Below are positions 50,679 through 59,217 of a stretch of DNA of 64,000 nucleotides, piece by piece (the stretch's first letter is position 1; each line of letters opens with the position of its first letter). Origin of the DNA: Aurantiochytrium sp. KH105 (taxonomy: Eukaryota; Sar; Bigyra; Thraustochytrida; Thraustochytriidae). The DNA lies in contig BGKB01000013.1 in NCBI GenBank assembly GCA_003116975.1, forward strand, positions 434,001 through 498,000, in the 5' to 3' direction. The position numbers and the translations under genes were made by a program. Under the pieces are notes generated by a model. It saw only the letters and a program-made list of their open reading frames with translations, did not search any database and was not told the origin of the DNA.

Positions 50679-51649
50679 TTAAACTAATCGGACTGAGCTC
50701 CCACGGACCCTGGCGATCGTTGCCGCGCAGAGCGCCTCGAGCTCGGCGCGACGAGCCGCGGCACCGGGGTCTTCGCCTTGCAGAACGCTCGGCGAGAATC
50801 CGCGTGTTATTTGCTTGGCCTGTGCACGCATTTTCGTCGACGATGTGATTCGCTTCAACGTCTGCGCAGGCACGCGGGCTTTGGCAGCCGTCCATTGCGC
50901 GCGCACATTCTCCACCGCTTGGGCGCTCTCAATAAGCTCGGACTCGAGCCCCTCGACGGCCCTTTGGAGGCCCGCAAGCTTGGCCTTCACGTGAGCCGGC
51001 GTGCCGAGGTCGCTCTCGGCAGAAGACGCGACTCGCTCACGCTCCGAATTATCCACGACTACCTCCTCCTCCTCCGCTGCTGCAAGCTGGCCGGCGAGGT
51101 CTTCGTACAGCGCACGCTCCTCCCGGACCGCGCGGATGCGGTCGCGCAGCGCCGACGCCGTGTCGCGGCGCTGCACGCCGTGCAAGTAGGCGTCGAGCGG
51201 CGTGACCTCGTTGCCGTGGGCGCCGAGGCGGCCCGCAAGCGCCACGTAGCGCCGCGAGAGCCTGTCGATGGCGTCGAGCGCGCGCCGCAGCCGCTCCCGC
51301 GCCTCCTCCAGAGCGCGCAGCTCCGCGGAGGAGGTCTGCCGCCCGCGCGCGGCCGGGCTTGGTTCGCCATGACGTTGATCCTCCTCGCCAGCATAATCAT
51401 CCGCGGCATCGTCGTCCGCCGCGCCGCCGGCGCCGGGCTCCGCGCGCGGGCAGTCGAGGCCGTCGAAGAAGCCGCGGTCGCGCGCGCGCGCGGCCAGGCA
51501 GAAGCACGCCGCCAGCGCCGCCGCGCGCGGGGCGGCGTCTCCGCGCAGCGCGACGCCGAAGCGGCGNGCAGCCGCCGCAGCAGCGCCGCCTGCGCCGGCG
51601 CCGCCTCGCCGCGCAGCGCGGCGCGCACGGCTTCCAGCGCGGCGTCCAT
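50679..51649 (-). CDS. Coiled-coil protein, frame interrupted at an assembly N
   Basis: The ATG at 51649 opens MDAALEAVRAALRGEAAPAQAALLRRL, then reaches an undetermined base (N at 51567). Past the N, the coding-looking frame is a different one, reading RRFGVALRGDAAPRAAALAACF and on through an acidic stretch to SSAELRALEEARERLRRALDAIDRL and RYVALAGRLGAHGNEVTPLDAYL, ending at 50679. The original frame after N turns into Arg/Ser/Ala noise. The simplest reading is a single gene of about 323 aa with one base miscounted at the N. The product is Ala/Arg/Glu-rich with two or three coiled-coil segments and a basic C-terminus (KRITSSTKMRAQAKQITRGF). I recognise no family. It diverges from the hydratase gene across only about 120 bases. 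Confidence 0.72.
51567..51567. other. Ambiguous base N inside a coding region
   Basis: The only N I noticed in the window, within a GC-rich run, exactly where the reading frame of the surrounding gene changes. Confidence 0.95.
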
Positions 51650-51689
51650 GGCCGCGGCGCGGGCGCGGCCGCAGCTCGAGGCGGAGATG

Positions 51690-51810
51690 GAGACGCAGAA
51701 GCAGATGGAGATGAAGATATGAATTCGAATCGAGATGCAGATGGAGATGAAGACGAAGAATTCAAATCGAGATGCAGATTCAAATCGAGATGGAGAGGGA
51801 GATGGAGATG
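51690..51810. repeat. GA-rich imperfect repeat (GAGATG / GAATTCGAATCGAGATGCAGAT-like)
   Basis: Repeated GAGATG, CAGATG and TTCAAATCGAGATG units in the space between two divergent genes. They supply four or more in-frame ATGs for the hydratase. Confidence 0.8.
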
Positions 51811-52758
51811 CGGGTCCGTCGCCACGCGCGCAGAACCGCCGCGGCCCGGCGCCTCGCGACGCTCGCGCGGCAGGTCGGCGCCGCGGACGCCCGGGGTGCC
51901 GCGGCCAGGGCCGTCTCGCGCGCCGAGACAGGGGCCGGCGGGGCCCCGGGCGGCGGGACCAAAAATGTGGATGGCGGCGAGGCCCGGGAGACGGCCGAGA
52001 CGCTCCTTGCGGCCTGGGACCCGGCGCACGAAAAGCTCGAGGCCAGCGCGTTCCCTGTGCCGCAGTCGCTCGACCAAGTGTACCGCGTTCATGAGGAAAT
52101 AGAGGCCCTGGTCGGCGCCTCTCGCGTCAAAGGGTACAAGCTTGGGGCGGTCGGCGCGGCTCCCGATGCGGACGGCAAACCCTGCGTTGCCGTGAGCGCC
52201 CCGTTGCTCGCGGAAACCATCGCAAAGGAGACCCATTCCTTCAGCGTGAGTGGTTCCAAACTCTTTCTCGTCGAGGTCGAAATCGCCTTTGTGATGGCAG
52301 CTGACCTCCCGGCTGCTGAGGCGCCCTTCGACGCCGCGCAAGTGTGGCGCGCTGTTGGGGAGGCGCGCATGGCCCTCGAATTTGTTGGCAGTCGCTTCAC
52401 CGACGTTGCCGGAGCTCCTCCGCTGCTCAAGCTGGCAGACTCCATTTGCGCCGGTGGTGTCGTTCTCGGCGACCGCATTTCCGTCGATGACCCAGAGACC
52501 TTGGGCTCAATGCGAGCGCGTCTGCACTTTGATGGTGTCGAGGTCGACCGGGGCGTCGCTACCGCTTGTCCGGCAGGATCTCCACTGGCCGCGCTCACGT
52601 GGCTCGCCAATCATCTGGCTTCACGCGGAAAGCAGCTTCGCGCTGGGGACGTTGTCATTTCGGGCAAGATTTGCGCCGCACCGGGCATCAGTCCATACCA
52701 GCGTGTCTCGGCCACCTTTGAGGGCCACGGCTCCATTGAGTCCTTCTTTCTGCCTTGA
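51772..52758 (+). CDS. 2-keto-4-pentenoate hydratase-like protein (FAH superfamily)
   Basis: 328 aa from 51772; in-frame ATGs at 51790, 51802 and 51808 come from the GA-rich repeat, so the start is uncertain. From Met13 the protein begins MRVRRHARRTAAARRLATLARQ, an Arg/Ala helix that looks like a mitochondrial presequence. The body matches the MhpD/4-oxalocrotonate decarboxylase type: SRVKGYKLGAVG, FLVEVEIAFVMAADLP with the metal-binding Glu pair, ALEFVGSRF, ADSICAGGVVLGD, ACPAGSPLAALTWLANHLASRGKQLRAGDVVISGKI. In bacteria these enzymes hydrate 2-hydroxypenta-2,4-dienoate in aromatic meta-cleavage pathways. No other pathway gene is nearby, so the role is unknown. Confidence 0.88.
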   Translation: MQIQIEMEREMEMRVRRHARRTAAARRLATLARQVGAADARGAAARAVSRAETGAGGAPGGGTKNVDGGEARETAETLLAAWDPAHEKLEASAFPVPQSLDQVYRVHEEIEALVGASRVKGYKLGAVGAAPDADGKPCVAVSAPLLAETIAKETHSFSVSGSKLFLVEVEIAFVMAADLPAAEAPFDAAQVWRAVGEARMALEFVGSRFTDVAGAPPLLKLADSICAGGVVLGDRISVDDPETLGSMRARLHFDGVEVDRGVATACPAGSPLAALTWLANHLASRGKQLRAGDVVISGKICAAPGISPYQRVSATFEGHGSIESFFLP

Positions 52759-53181
52759 TTGGCGTCTTGTCTCATTTTCCTTTCTCTTTACCTTATCATA
52801 ATTCAATGTCAAGTCTCAAAAGAGTGTTGGTTGTCTGCGCGATCTCACTGGTAGGGACAAGGGACAATCGTGATTTTGCGTCTTGAGAGCGGGCGGGTGG
52901 GCTGTTCGTGCTCCATTTCTCGTTCGCTCCTTCTCTCCCGTTAGCACTGAACGTCCCGTATCCCGTCGTGAGCTAGCTTGTCCATTCGCCCCCCCATCCC
53001 TCCCTCCCTCCCTCCCTCCTGCATATCGTCTCGCATTTCTGCCACCGACCGAGTGGGCGAACTCCATAATGACGAACGAACGAACTCCACACTCTGATCG
53101 ATCGATGCTCTCGGACGTCACGATCATGACCTCCGCTCTCTCGTGCTGCCGACAAGACAAGGCCCGCGACGCTCGCTCCTC

Positions 53182-53225
<44 letters not shown>

Positions 53226-53693
53226 CATATCCAGCCAGCCAGGTGGCGGCGCGTCGCTCCAACTACGACTCCTTCGTGACGAGTAATTTATAGGGCGGCG
53301 AAGCCCCGTAAAAAAGTAGAACTTTAGCAAACCGTCTTCTGCAAAAGTCCGCCTTGGGCAAGCGAGCGCGCAATCGCGAGCGGCCTCGAAGCGTTCTTTG
53401 CGGACTCCGTCGCGCGCGCGTCGGGCCGGGCCCTGCGAGGAGAGAGTCGCGAGGGCGCCGCGCCCTCGTCTCTTGCCGCGCCCGCAAACCCGCACGGGGA
53501 GGAGGAGGTCGATCGGAGACGGAGCGGACTGCCGCGAGGCCGGATCGTGCGGCACCGAGCACGAGAGAGCACAAGCCGGAGGGCGGCGGGTGCGCGCAGA
53601 ACGCCTGGGCGAGCACCTCGAAGAGCTCTGCAGCAGCGCAGCGCAGTGCGCGAAGAAAGGGCGCTAGAGGAGCCACAGTAACGTGACACCACA
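52759..53693. other. Intergenic region upstream of RhoGAP-SH3-EH gene
   Basis: About 930 bases: CCTC run about 53000-53020, a GGCA tract at 53182-53227, then GC-rich sequence to the ATG. No gene seen; long minus-strand frames over the GC-rich part are artefacts. Confidence 0.5.
53182..53227. repeat. (GGCA)11 tetranucleotide repeat
   Basis: About eleven perfect AGGC/GGCA units, roughly 470 bases upstream of the RhoGAP-SH3-EH start codon. Confidence 0.95.
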
Positions 53694-55679
53694 ATGAGGC
53701 CCTTCAAGAAGTCCAAGAGCAAGAGAGATGCCAAGAGCACAAACGCAGTGGCGACCGGGTCGGCAGCCGCCTCGTACAAGCCAGGGGCCGCGATCAAGGC
53801 GAAAAAGCTCGGGCTCAATGAAGAAGAAGACTCGCGCGTCATCACGGCTTTAAGCCCGTTGCTAGCGTATCTGCGATCGCGCGCGCTCGATACAGAGAAC
53901 CTCTTCATGATCACGGGGGGCAGTAACCCGGACGCCGACTTGTACACGTTCCAGATAGCTGCCAAAAACCTGCTTCGCTCACGCGACGGGCTCGATGCGG
54001 TATTCGCTGAATTCAATGAGCACGTGTGGGCCAATGTGGTCAAGCTCTTCCTCAAGGAAATGAGTCGACCTCTCATTCCCAACCATATTTGTGAGATCTT
54101 TCTCTCGCGGGACTACGGGCAGCCTGGGCCTGGCCACGTTGCGCCCGAGGTGGTGCGCATGGTCAAAGAGATTGTGGAGGATGTCCCTCACAAAGAATTC
54201 GCCGCGCTTCGGGATCTCTGTGCAGTGCTGCGCGACTGCATGACTGATCAAGATCGTCTTGCGCACATGTTCGGAGCCATCTTGCTAGCGCCCCCCGACT
54301 CAACAGGGTTCGCTCCCGATCCACAGGTCATGATCAAACAGGCGCAGAATACTACGATTGTCATGAAATCTCTCATTGGCAGCGCCACGGAGATCTTCGG
54401 CGTCGATCCGCCCATGCGGGCCAAGCCCGAGGGACATTTCCTCACCATGCAGTCCCTGCATCAAGGCTCGCCAGAGGAGAACGGCAGTGGCAGTGGGAGC
54501 AATGGTTCTGGGGCTTCACGAGCTCGCATCGGAAGCTTCGACCTTAGCTCCTCAGGCAACCAAATTCCCGGGCAGGCATTCCCTGCTGCTGCTGCCGCCG
54601 CCGCCCACCCCGCCACGGTAGGTGGCGCGGGGCAAGGCGGCAGGGTGAGCCGCTTTGTTACAGCGCTGTACGAGCATGTCCCCGAGGAAGACGACGAGCT
54701 CTATCTTTGCGAGGGGGACCAGATCAAAGTGATTGGCCAGGTGAACCAGGATTGGTACAAGGGCCTCAAGACACATCCGGACGGACGCACGGAAGTGGGT
54801 ATTTTCCCTGGATCGTATTGCGGTCTCCAGGGCACAGAAGAGTTCGAAGAGCCGCTTGACTCTGACACGGCAGCGAACCATGCCGCTGCTACAACAAATG
54901 GCACATCTTCCGTGATTGACTTGGCGGCGGCGGCCTCGGTAGACCTTTCGCGCGCTTCACATGTTATGGCACTCTACAATTACGAGCCACGCGAACAAAC
55001 AGAAATGGCCATCACCGCTGGACAGCGAATCCGACTCATTGAAGCCTCGGATCCGGATTGGTGGTTTGGTGCCTCTGAAGATGGCCGAGAAGGACTCTTT
55101 CCTCGCACCTATGTTGGGCCTGCGCCCGGCGCCACTATGCGCGGAGAAGCGCCCCCCTCGCACGCTGTCCAAGGAAACTCCAAGCCTGCCGTGATTGGCA
55201 ATTTGCTGGTTGCTTCCTCACCTTCAGCAAATCCTGCACTGGCTCCACCATCGCACAGCGCAGCAGCGCCAGTGCCGCCGCGCCGGACCACTTCGTTGCA
55301 GAATCCATCGCCGCATGTTGCCTTCAAGATGCAACCTACGCAGCATGTGAATTCTCCGACAGCGCAGGGGAACAAAAGCTGGCTCGTCGACAAGGCGCGC
55401 TTCGATTTGTGTCGTAAGAACTTTGAAAAACAAAGTCGTGACAGTCCTGACGGGCGCGTCCCAGGTCATGTCGCCAGCTCCTTCTTGGAGCGATCCAAGC
55501 TCTCCAGAGGCACCATCTCGCGTGTGCTTGAGCTCGCTGATCTCGATCGAGATGGATCCCTTAACCTGCTGGAGTTTGTCATTGCGCACCATTTGACGAT
55601 TTCCATCTCGCGCGATCGCATGGACGAGCCCTCGGTCCTCCCGTCCGGCCTTATTCCCAGTATTCAGAGGCACATGTAG
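53694..55679 (+). CDS. RhoGAP-like / SH3 / SH3 / EH-domain scaffold
   Basis: 661 aa, single exon. A basic N-terminus (MRPFKKSKSKRD) precedes a RhoGAP fold at about 45-215: LLAYLRSRALDTENLFMITG, HVWANVVKLFLKEMSRPLIP, VPHKEFAALRDLCAVLRD, MTDQDRLAHMFGAILLAPP. The arginine finger expected in (G)LFRxxG is Met, so GAP catalysis is probably lost. SH3-1 is at 319-378 (VTALYEHVPEEDDELYLCEGD, WYKG, GIFPGSY) and SH3-2 at 421-476 (VMALYNYEPREQTEMAITAGQ, WWFGASEDGREGLFPRTYV). A C-terminal EH domain at 559-650 has a canonical Ca loop (DLDRDGSLNLLEF) and family FxxxR-type helices. EH and SH3 modules bind NPF and PxxP peptides in endocytosis and actin control, so an endocytic Rho-related adaptor is inferred. 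Confidence 0.88.
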   Translation: MRPFKKSKSKRDAKSTNAVATGSAAASYKPGAAIKAKKLGLNEEEDSRVITALSPLLAYLRSRALDTENLFMITGGSNPDADLYTFQIAAKNLLRSRDGLDAVFAEFNEHVWANVVKLFLKEMSRPLIPNHICEIFLSRDYGQPGPGHVAPEVVRMVKEIVEDVPHKEFAALRDLCAVLRDCMTDQDRLAHMFGAILLAPPDSTGFAPDPQVMIKQAQNTTIVMKSLIGSATEIFGVDPPMRAKPEGHFLTMQSLHQGSPEENGSGSGSNGSGASRARIGSFDLSSSGNQIPGQAFPAAAAAAAHPATVGGAGQGGRVSRFVTALYEHVPEEDDELYLCEGDQIKVIGQVNQDWYKGLKTHPDGRTEVGIFPGSYCGLQGTEEFEEPLDSDTAANHAAATTNGTSSVIDLAAAASVDLSRASHVMALYNYEPREQTEMAITAGQRIRLIEASDPDWWFGASEDGREGLFPRTYVGPAPGATMRGEAPPSHAVQGNSKPAVIGNLLVASSPSANPALAPPSHSAAAPVPPRRTTSLQNPSPHVAFKMQPTQHVNSPTAQGNKSWLVDKARFDLCRKNFEKQSRDSPDGRVPGHVASSFLERSKLSRGTISRVLELADLDRDGSLNLLEFVIAHHLTISISRDRMDEPSVLPSGLIPSIQRHM

Positions 55680-55870
55680 GTGCGAAGATACGGTTTTTCG
55701 CAGAATTTGGACGGACAGACTTCTGGCACGCAAGGAAGAGCAGACCGCCAAGGGCGCGCGAGCAACAACACAAGCAGGGTCTCGCGTCTTCCGCACATCC
55801 ATCAGCTCTCGCCTGCGCCCTTGCGCAAGCGTTGTCACTAGTGGCGAGGTTCAGCGAGCGGGACTGGGCC

Positions 55871-56719
55871 ATGAGCAACGATGGCGTTGAGACGAAGAAT
55901 GAGGAGACGGCGGCGGCGGCGGCGGCCGGAGGTGCCGGCGTGAGGTACGAGCGCAGCTTTGATGGGACTGTGGCAACGATCGTACTGGATAGGGCCGCGC
56001 AGCGCAACGCAGTAGATGGCGCGACGGCAGAAGCCCTCTTTACGGCCTTTCGCGCCTTTGAGGAGGACGAACGAGCAAAGGTTGCCGTACTCTGGGGAGC
56101 GAATGGGACGTTTTGCGCTGGGGCGGACCTTAAGGCTCTCGCTGCAAAACGAAATCCAAACAAGGTCACGCCCCATGGAAAGGGACCAATGGGCCCAACT
56201 CGCATGCAGCTGCGTAAACCCGTCATCGCGGCCGTCGCAGGCTATGCCGTCGCCGGGGGGCTCGAGCTCGCTTGCTGGTGCGACTTGCGCGTCGCTGAAG
56301 AAGATGCTGTCTTTGGTGTCTTTTGCCGTCGTTGGGGCGTTCCACTCATTGACGGCGGCACCGTGCGTCTGCCGCGCCTAATTGGGCATAGTCGTGCAAT
56401 GGATTTGATTCTGACGGGCCGCCCTTGCGGCGCAAAGGAGGCCTTGCACATTGGTTTAGCCAATCGCGTCGTACCGCGCGGAGAAGCGCGCGCTGAGGCT
56501 GAGAAACTTGCTGCGGAAATCGCTCGCTTCCCACAGGCCACCATGCTCTCCGATCGTGCAAGCGCCTGCGAGCAATGGGCGCTTGGCGAGACGGCCGCAA
56601 TCCAAAATGAGCTCAGACATGGAGCTGCTGTCCTGGAAGACGCCGTCAAAGGAGCGACTACATTTGCAGGCGGCGCGGGGCGCGGCGGGAGTTTTGAGGA
56701 CTTCAAGCCCAAGTTGTAA
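55871..56719 (+). CDS. Enoyl-CoA hydratase/isomerase (crotonase) family protein
   Basis: 282 aa from the ATG at 55871 (MSNDGVETKNEETAAAA); the longer open frame begins only at a TTG. Crotonase motifs: ATIVLDRAAQRNAVDGATAEAL, GTFCAGADLKAL (first oxyanion strand), KPVIAAVAGYAVAGGLELACWCDLRVAEEDAVFGVF, and CRRWGVPLIDGGTVRLPRLIG, then MDLILTGRPCGAKEALHIGLANRVV. The second active-site block has RRWGVPLIDGGT instead of the PExxxGxxPGxGG form of classical enoyl-CoA hydratase, so the usual catalytic Glu pair is not evident. This version is common in bacterial crotonase-family proteins. The C-terminal PKL is only a weak peroxisomal-type signal. Reaction unknown; CoA-thioester binding is safe. Confidence 0.92.
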   Translation: MSNDGVETKNEETAAAAAAGGAGVRYERSFDGTVATIVLDRAAQRNAVDGATAEALFTAFRAFEEDERAKVAVLWGANGTFCAGADLKALAAKRNPNKVTPHGKGPMGPTRMQLRKPVIAAVAGYAVAGGLELACWCDLRVAEEDAVFGVFCRRWGVPLIDGGTVRLPRLIGHSRAMDLILTGRPCGAKEALHIGLANRVVPRGEARAEAEKLAAEIARFPQATMLSDRASACEQWALGETAAIQNELRHGAAVLEDAVKGATTFAGGAGRGGSFEDFKPKL

Positions 56720-56898
56720 CAGACAGACACACAGACAGACACACAGATAGACTGACAGTCGATGGTGGATCGATTGATAAGCCTCGCTGGCACATTGGGA
56801 CAGCCGTAATTTTCCTTTTCTTGTCTATTTCCCTTTCGTCTGGCTTTTTTCTTGTCATAATCAGAAAGAAGGCTCTTGTTTTCTCATTCATTATACTT
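56720..56898. repeat. CAGACA/CACACAGA repeat in convergent gap
   Basis: The ECH stop codon is followed immediately by about three units of ACAGACAGACAC-type sequence (56718-56757), then ordinary AT-richer 3' flank to the NAA20 stop. Confidence 0.8.
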
Positions 56899-57576
56899 TT
56901 AATCTGGAACGTCTGAAGGGTATACTGGGTCCTTGAGAGGAATGATCGACTTTTTCTCCACATCGCGAGATAACGCCTTGCGCATATCAAATGCATCTTC
57001 CGCCTCCGTCTGTGGCGTCCCGCTATAATAGCCTATGACGCGCCGATACACGGTATAGTCCATTTTTTCGTACATAGCGATTGCGAGAGAGTTGCTCACC
57101 CGAACGAAGAGGTCCACAAAGTACCCGTTGTGTCTGCGTATTGTCATTTGTACATTGGGGCAAATCCATAAAATGGTTTGAGGTGTCAGTCGTGGACTCT
57201 CTTTTCGATCGAATCAATAAAACCAAATAAAACCAGTCCTCAAGCGATCGTGCGATCAAAAGACAGAAACTTACACATTCTCCGAGATATCCTCGAGGTT
57301 CTTCATGAGCGTCTTGGCCAATCCGAGCCTCCGGAACTCGGGCGCTACCGTGACCGCAGTAACGTGGCCATGCCAGTCGGTGCCTTTGCCCTCGACCTTG
57401 CCCATAATGTATCCCATAAGTCTTCCATCAGGTGCCTCTTGGACTTGAAAGTACTCTGGCCATGTGGAAAGGTACTGAAGGTAAAAGCTCTGGTTGTATG
57501 TCTCCGTGAGCTCGTCCAGATTCACGTTGTTGAACCGGAACAAGTCGTCCACGGCGAGCGGCCGCAAGGTCGTCAT
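56899..57576 (-). CDS. NAA20: N-alpha-acetyltransferase NatB catalytic subunit, two exons
   Basis: Exons 57275-57576 and 56899-57133 join across a 141-nt intron (GTAAGT..ACGCAG, phase 2) to give 178 aa, exactly the length of human NAA20. It begins MTTLRPLAVDDLFRFNNVNLDELTETY, then YLQYLSTWPEYF, GYIMGKVEGKG, HVTAVTVAPEFRRLGLAKTLM (acetyl-CoA-binding motif), and after the splice FVDLFVRVSNSLAIAMYEKMDY, DMRKALSRDVEKKSIIPL. The enzyme acetylates N-termini starting Met-Asp/Glu/Asn/Gln co-translationally with the NAA25 partner. It diverges from TBP across 655 bases containing an array of CGCAAGTG sites. Confidence 0.98.
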
Positions 57577-58231
57577 GTTTTCCGCCTCACTCTGCACTGC
57601 ACGAATATATGTATAGTTGTGGAGGGGGGGGTGGAGGTGGAAGTGGAGCGTCGACGCTCTCCTCGCAGACGTCTACGCTCGCGTCTGCGCGTCTGCGTGC
57701 GCGCCTCGCTCTGCGCCAGCGTCGACGCCGGCCTCGTCCGTCTCGACTCTGCAGCAGATCGCAGCGCCCATCTAGTCCTCTCCTGTCTGCCCGGTATAAC
57801 ACACTTGCGCGCGGCGCCCGCAAGTGCAACACTTTTTCCCCCAAGCGGTCTTCGGCCTCCGGCAAGTACGGAAAGGCGGCTCGGCGAGCCGCGAGTGGGT
57901 AAAGCGGCGAGTCGCAAGTGGGTAATGCGGCGCGCAAGTGAAGAATGGCGCGGCCAAAGGCCAACAAAGGCGCGCGGGCAGAAAAGCAGGCAGGCAGAAA
58001 GAAGCTGGGCGGAGGGAGAGCTGAGGCGGGCGCAGCAGACCTGCGTGCGAGGCGCCGCGTGCGAGGCGCGCGGGCGAGCGCGGCGGCGGGTCCGGCGTCA
58101 GCGCTGCGCCGCCCGTCTCCTTTCGCGGCGCGCGGAGCCGCCGCAGGTCAGAGCGCGCGAGCAGCAGCAGCAAACCATTTGTAGTTTATCTCGCGTCCAT
58201 CCATCCATACATCCATCCATCTTTCCCATCC
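57577..58231. promoter_or_regulatory. Bidirectional NAA20/TBP promoter region
   Basis: Divergent starts 655 bases apart. Contains a G-rich run near 57622-57650, TATAAC at about 57795, CACTTGCG/CGCAAGTG sites (separate entry) and a CATC tract ending at the TBP ATG (58195-58230). The ORFs in the interval are GC artefacts. Confidence 0.55.
57802..57940. promoter_or_regulatory. CGCAAGTG array
   Basis: Exact 8-mers: CACTTGCG (reverse) at 57802-57809, CGCAAGTG at 57819-57826 (an inverted pair with a 9-base spacer), 57913-57920 and 57933-57940 (20 bases apart). A one-mismatch copy, CGCGAGTG, is at 57890-57897. The downstream copies share GTGGGTAA(A/T)GCGGCG flanks, indicating tandem duplication. 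Confidence 0.6.
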
Positions 58232-58948
58232 ATGGCGGGCGGCAGCGGCGGCGGCGGCGCGGGGGCGGCGGGGCAGGCGGCGGCGGCACTGGCGGCACCT
58301 GCGCCGCCGAACAGGTCCGTTGTGAGCGCGGCGGGCGCGGGGGCCGTGAGCAGCGGCGAAGGCGGCGCCAAAGAAGGCCAAAAGTCATATACGCACCCGC
58401 AGTCCGGCGTGACGATCCTGACGCAAAACGTTGTGGCCACAATCAACTGCCATGTGACGCTGGACCTCATGGACGTGGCCACGCAAACCAGAAATAGCGA
58501 GTACAACCCTCAGCGTTTCTCTGCGGTTGTGCTGCGCATCCGACAGCCGAAAACGACGGCACTGATCTTCAGCTCGGGTAAGCTCGTGGTGACGGGCGCC
58601 AAGAGCATCGAGGAAGCCAACATGGCCGCACGAAAGTTCTGTGTCATTATCCGCAAACTTGGCAACCAAGAGGCAAAGTCCTCTGACTTCAAGGTGCAAA
58701 ACATTGTTTGCTCCTGCGACTGTAGATTTGCTATCCGTCTCGAGGCCTTGGCTCTCGCTCACGGCAAGTTTTCTAGCTTCGAGCCAGAGCTCTTTCCTGG
58801 GCTCATTTACCGGATGGCCTCCCCCAAGGTCGTTCTGCTCATCTTTGTGTCTGGCAAGGTAGTTATCACCGGCGCCAAGGAGCAGCACCACTCCTATGAA
58901 GCTTTTGCAAAAATATACCCTGTTCTTCTGGAATTCAAAAAGTCATGA
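58232..58948 (+). CDS. TBP: TATA-box-binding protein
   Basis: 238 aa: a Gly/Ala-rich N-terminus of about 65 residues, then the two-repeat saddle. Repeat 1: [52 protein letters not shown]. Repeat 2: [65 protein letters not shown]. The four DNA-intercalating Phe positions (RF, LIF, ELF, LIF) and the two groove-contacting Asn residues (QN) are kept. It nucleates transcription by all three polymerases. Some normally conserved positions differ (for example [11 protein letters not shown] in place of GSCDVKFPIRL), so a TBP-related factor is possible, but the overall match is that of a core TBP. The ATG directly follows a CATC repeat. Confidence 0.96.
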   Translation: MAGGSGGGGAGAAGQAAAALAAPAPPNRSVVSAAGAGAVSSGEGGAKEGQKSYTHPQSGVTILTQNVVATINCHVTLDLMDVATQTRNSEYNPQRFSAVVLRIRQPKTTALIFSSGKLVVTGAKSIEEANMAARKFCVIIRKLGNQEAKSSDFKVQNIVCSCDCRFAIRLEALALAHGKFSSFEPELFPGLIYRMASPKVVLLIFVSGKVVITGAKEQHHSYEAFAKIYPVLLEFKKS

Positions 58949-58950
58949 AG

Positions 58951-59000
58951 AATAAATGAATAAATGAATGAATGAATGAATGAAAGTAAGAACGTAAAGA
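58951..59000. repeat. (AATG/AATA)n repeat at the TBP 3' end
   Basis: About eight GAATAAAT/GAATGAAT units start within a few bases of the TBP stop codon. The AATAAA inside the first units may serve as the poly(A) signal. Confidence 0.85.
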
Positions 59001-59217
59001 AAATAAAAAAGAGAACTTGAATGAATGACGATCTTCTATGTTGGAATAAAAAACAAAAACAAATCACCGTGTGCTCTGCTCTGCTCTGCTCTGCGCTACT
59101 CTACGCTCCCCTGTTGTTTTACTTTGTCCTCTGCGACTCAGTCTTCCTTCAAGAAGAGGACGTCGCGATGCTTGAAAATGAAAGCTCAGTCACCCATGCT
59201 TTATCTCACATGTGAAA

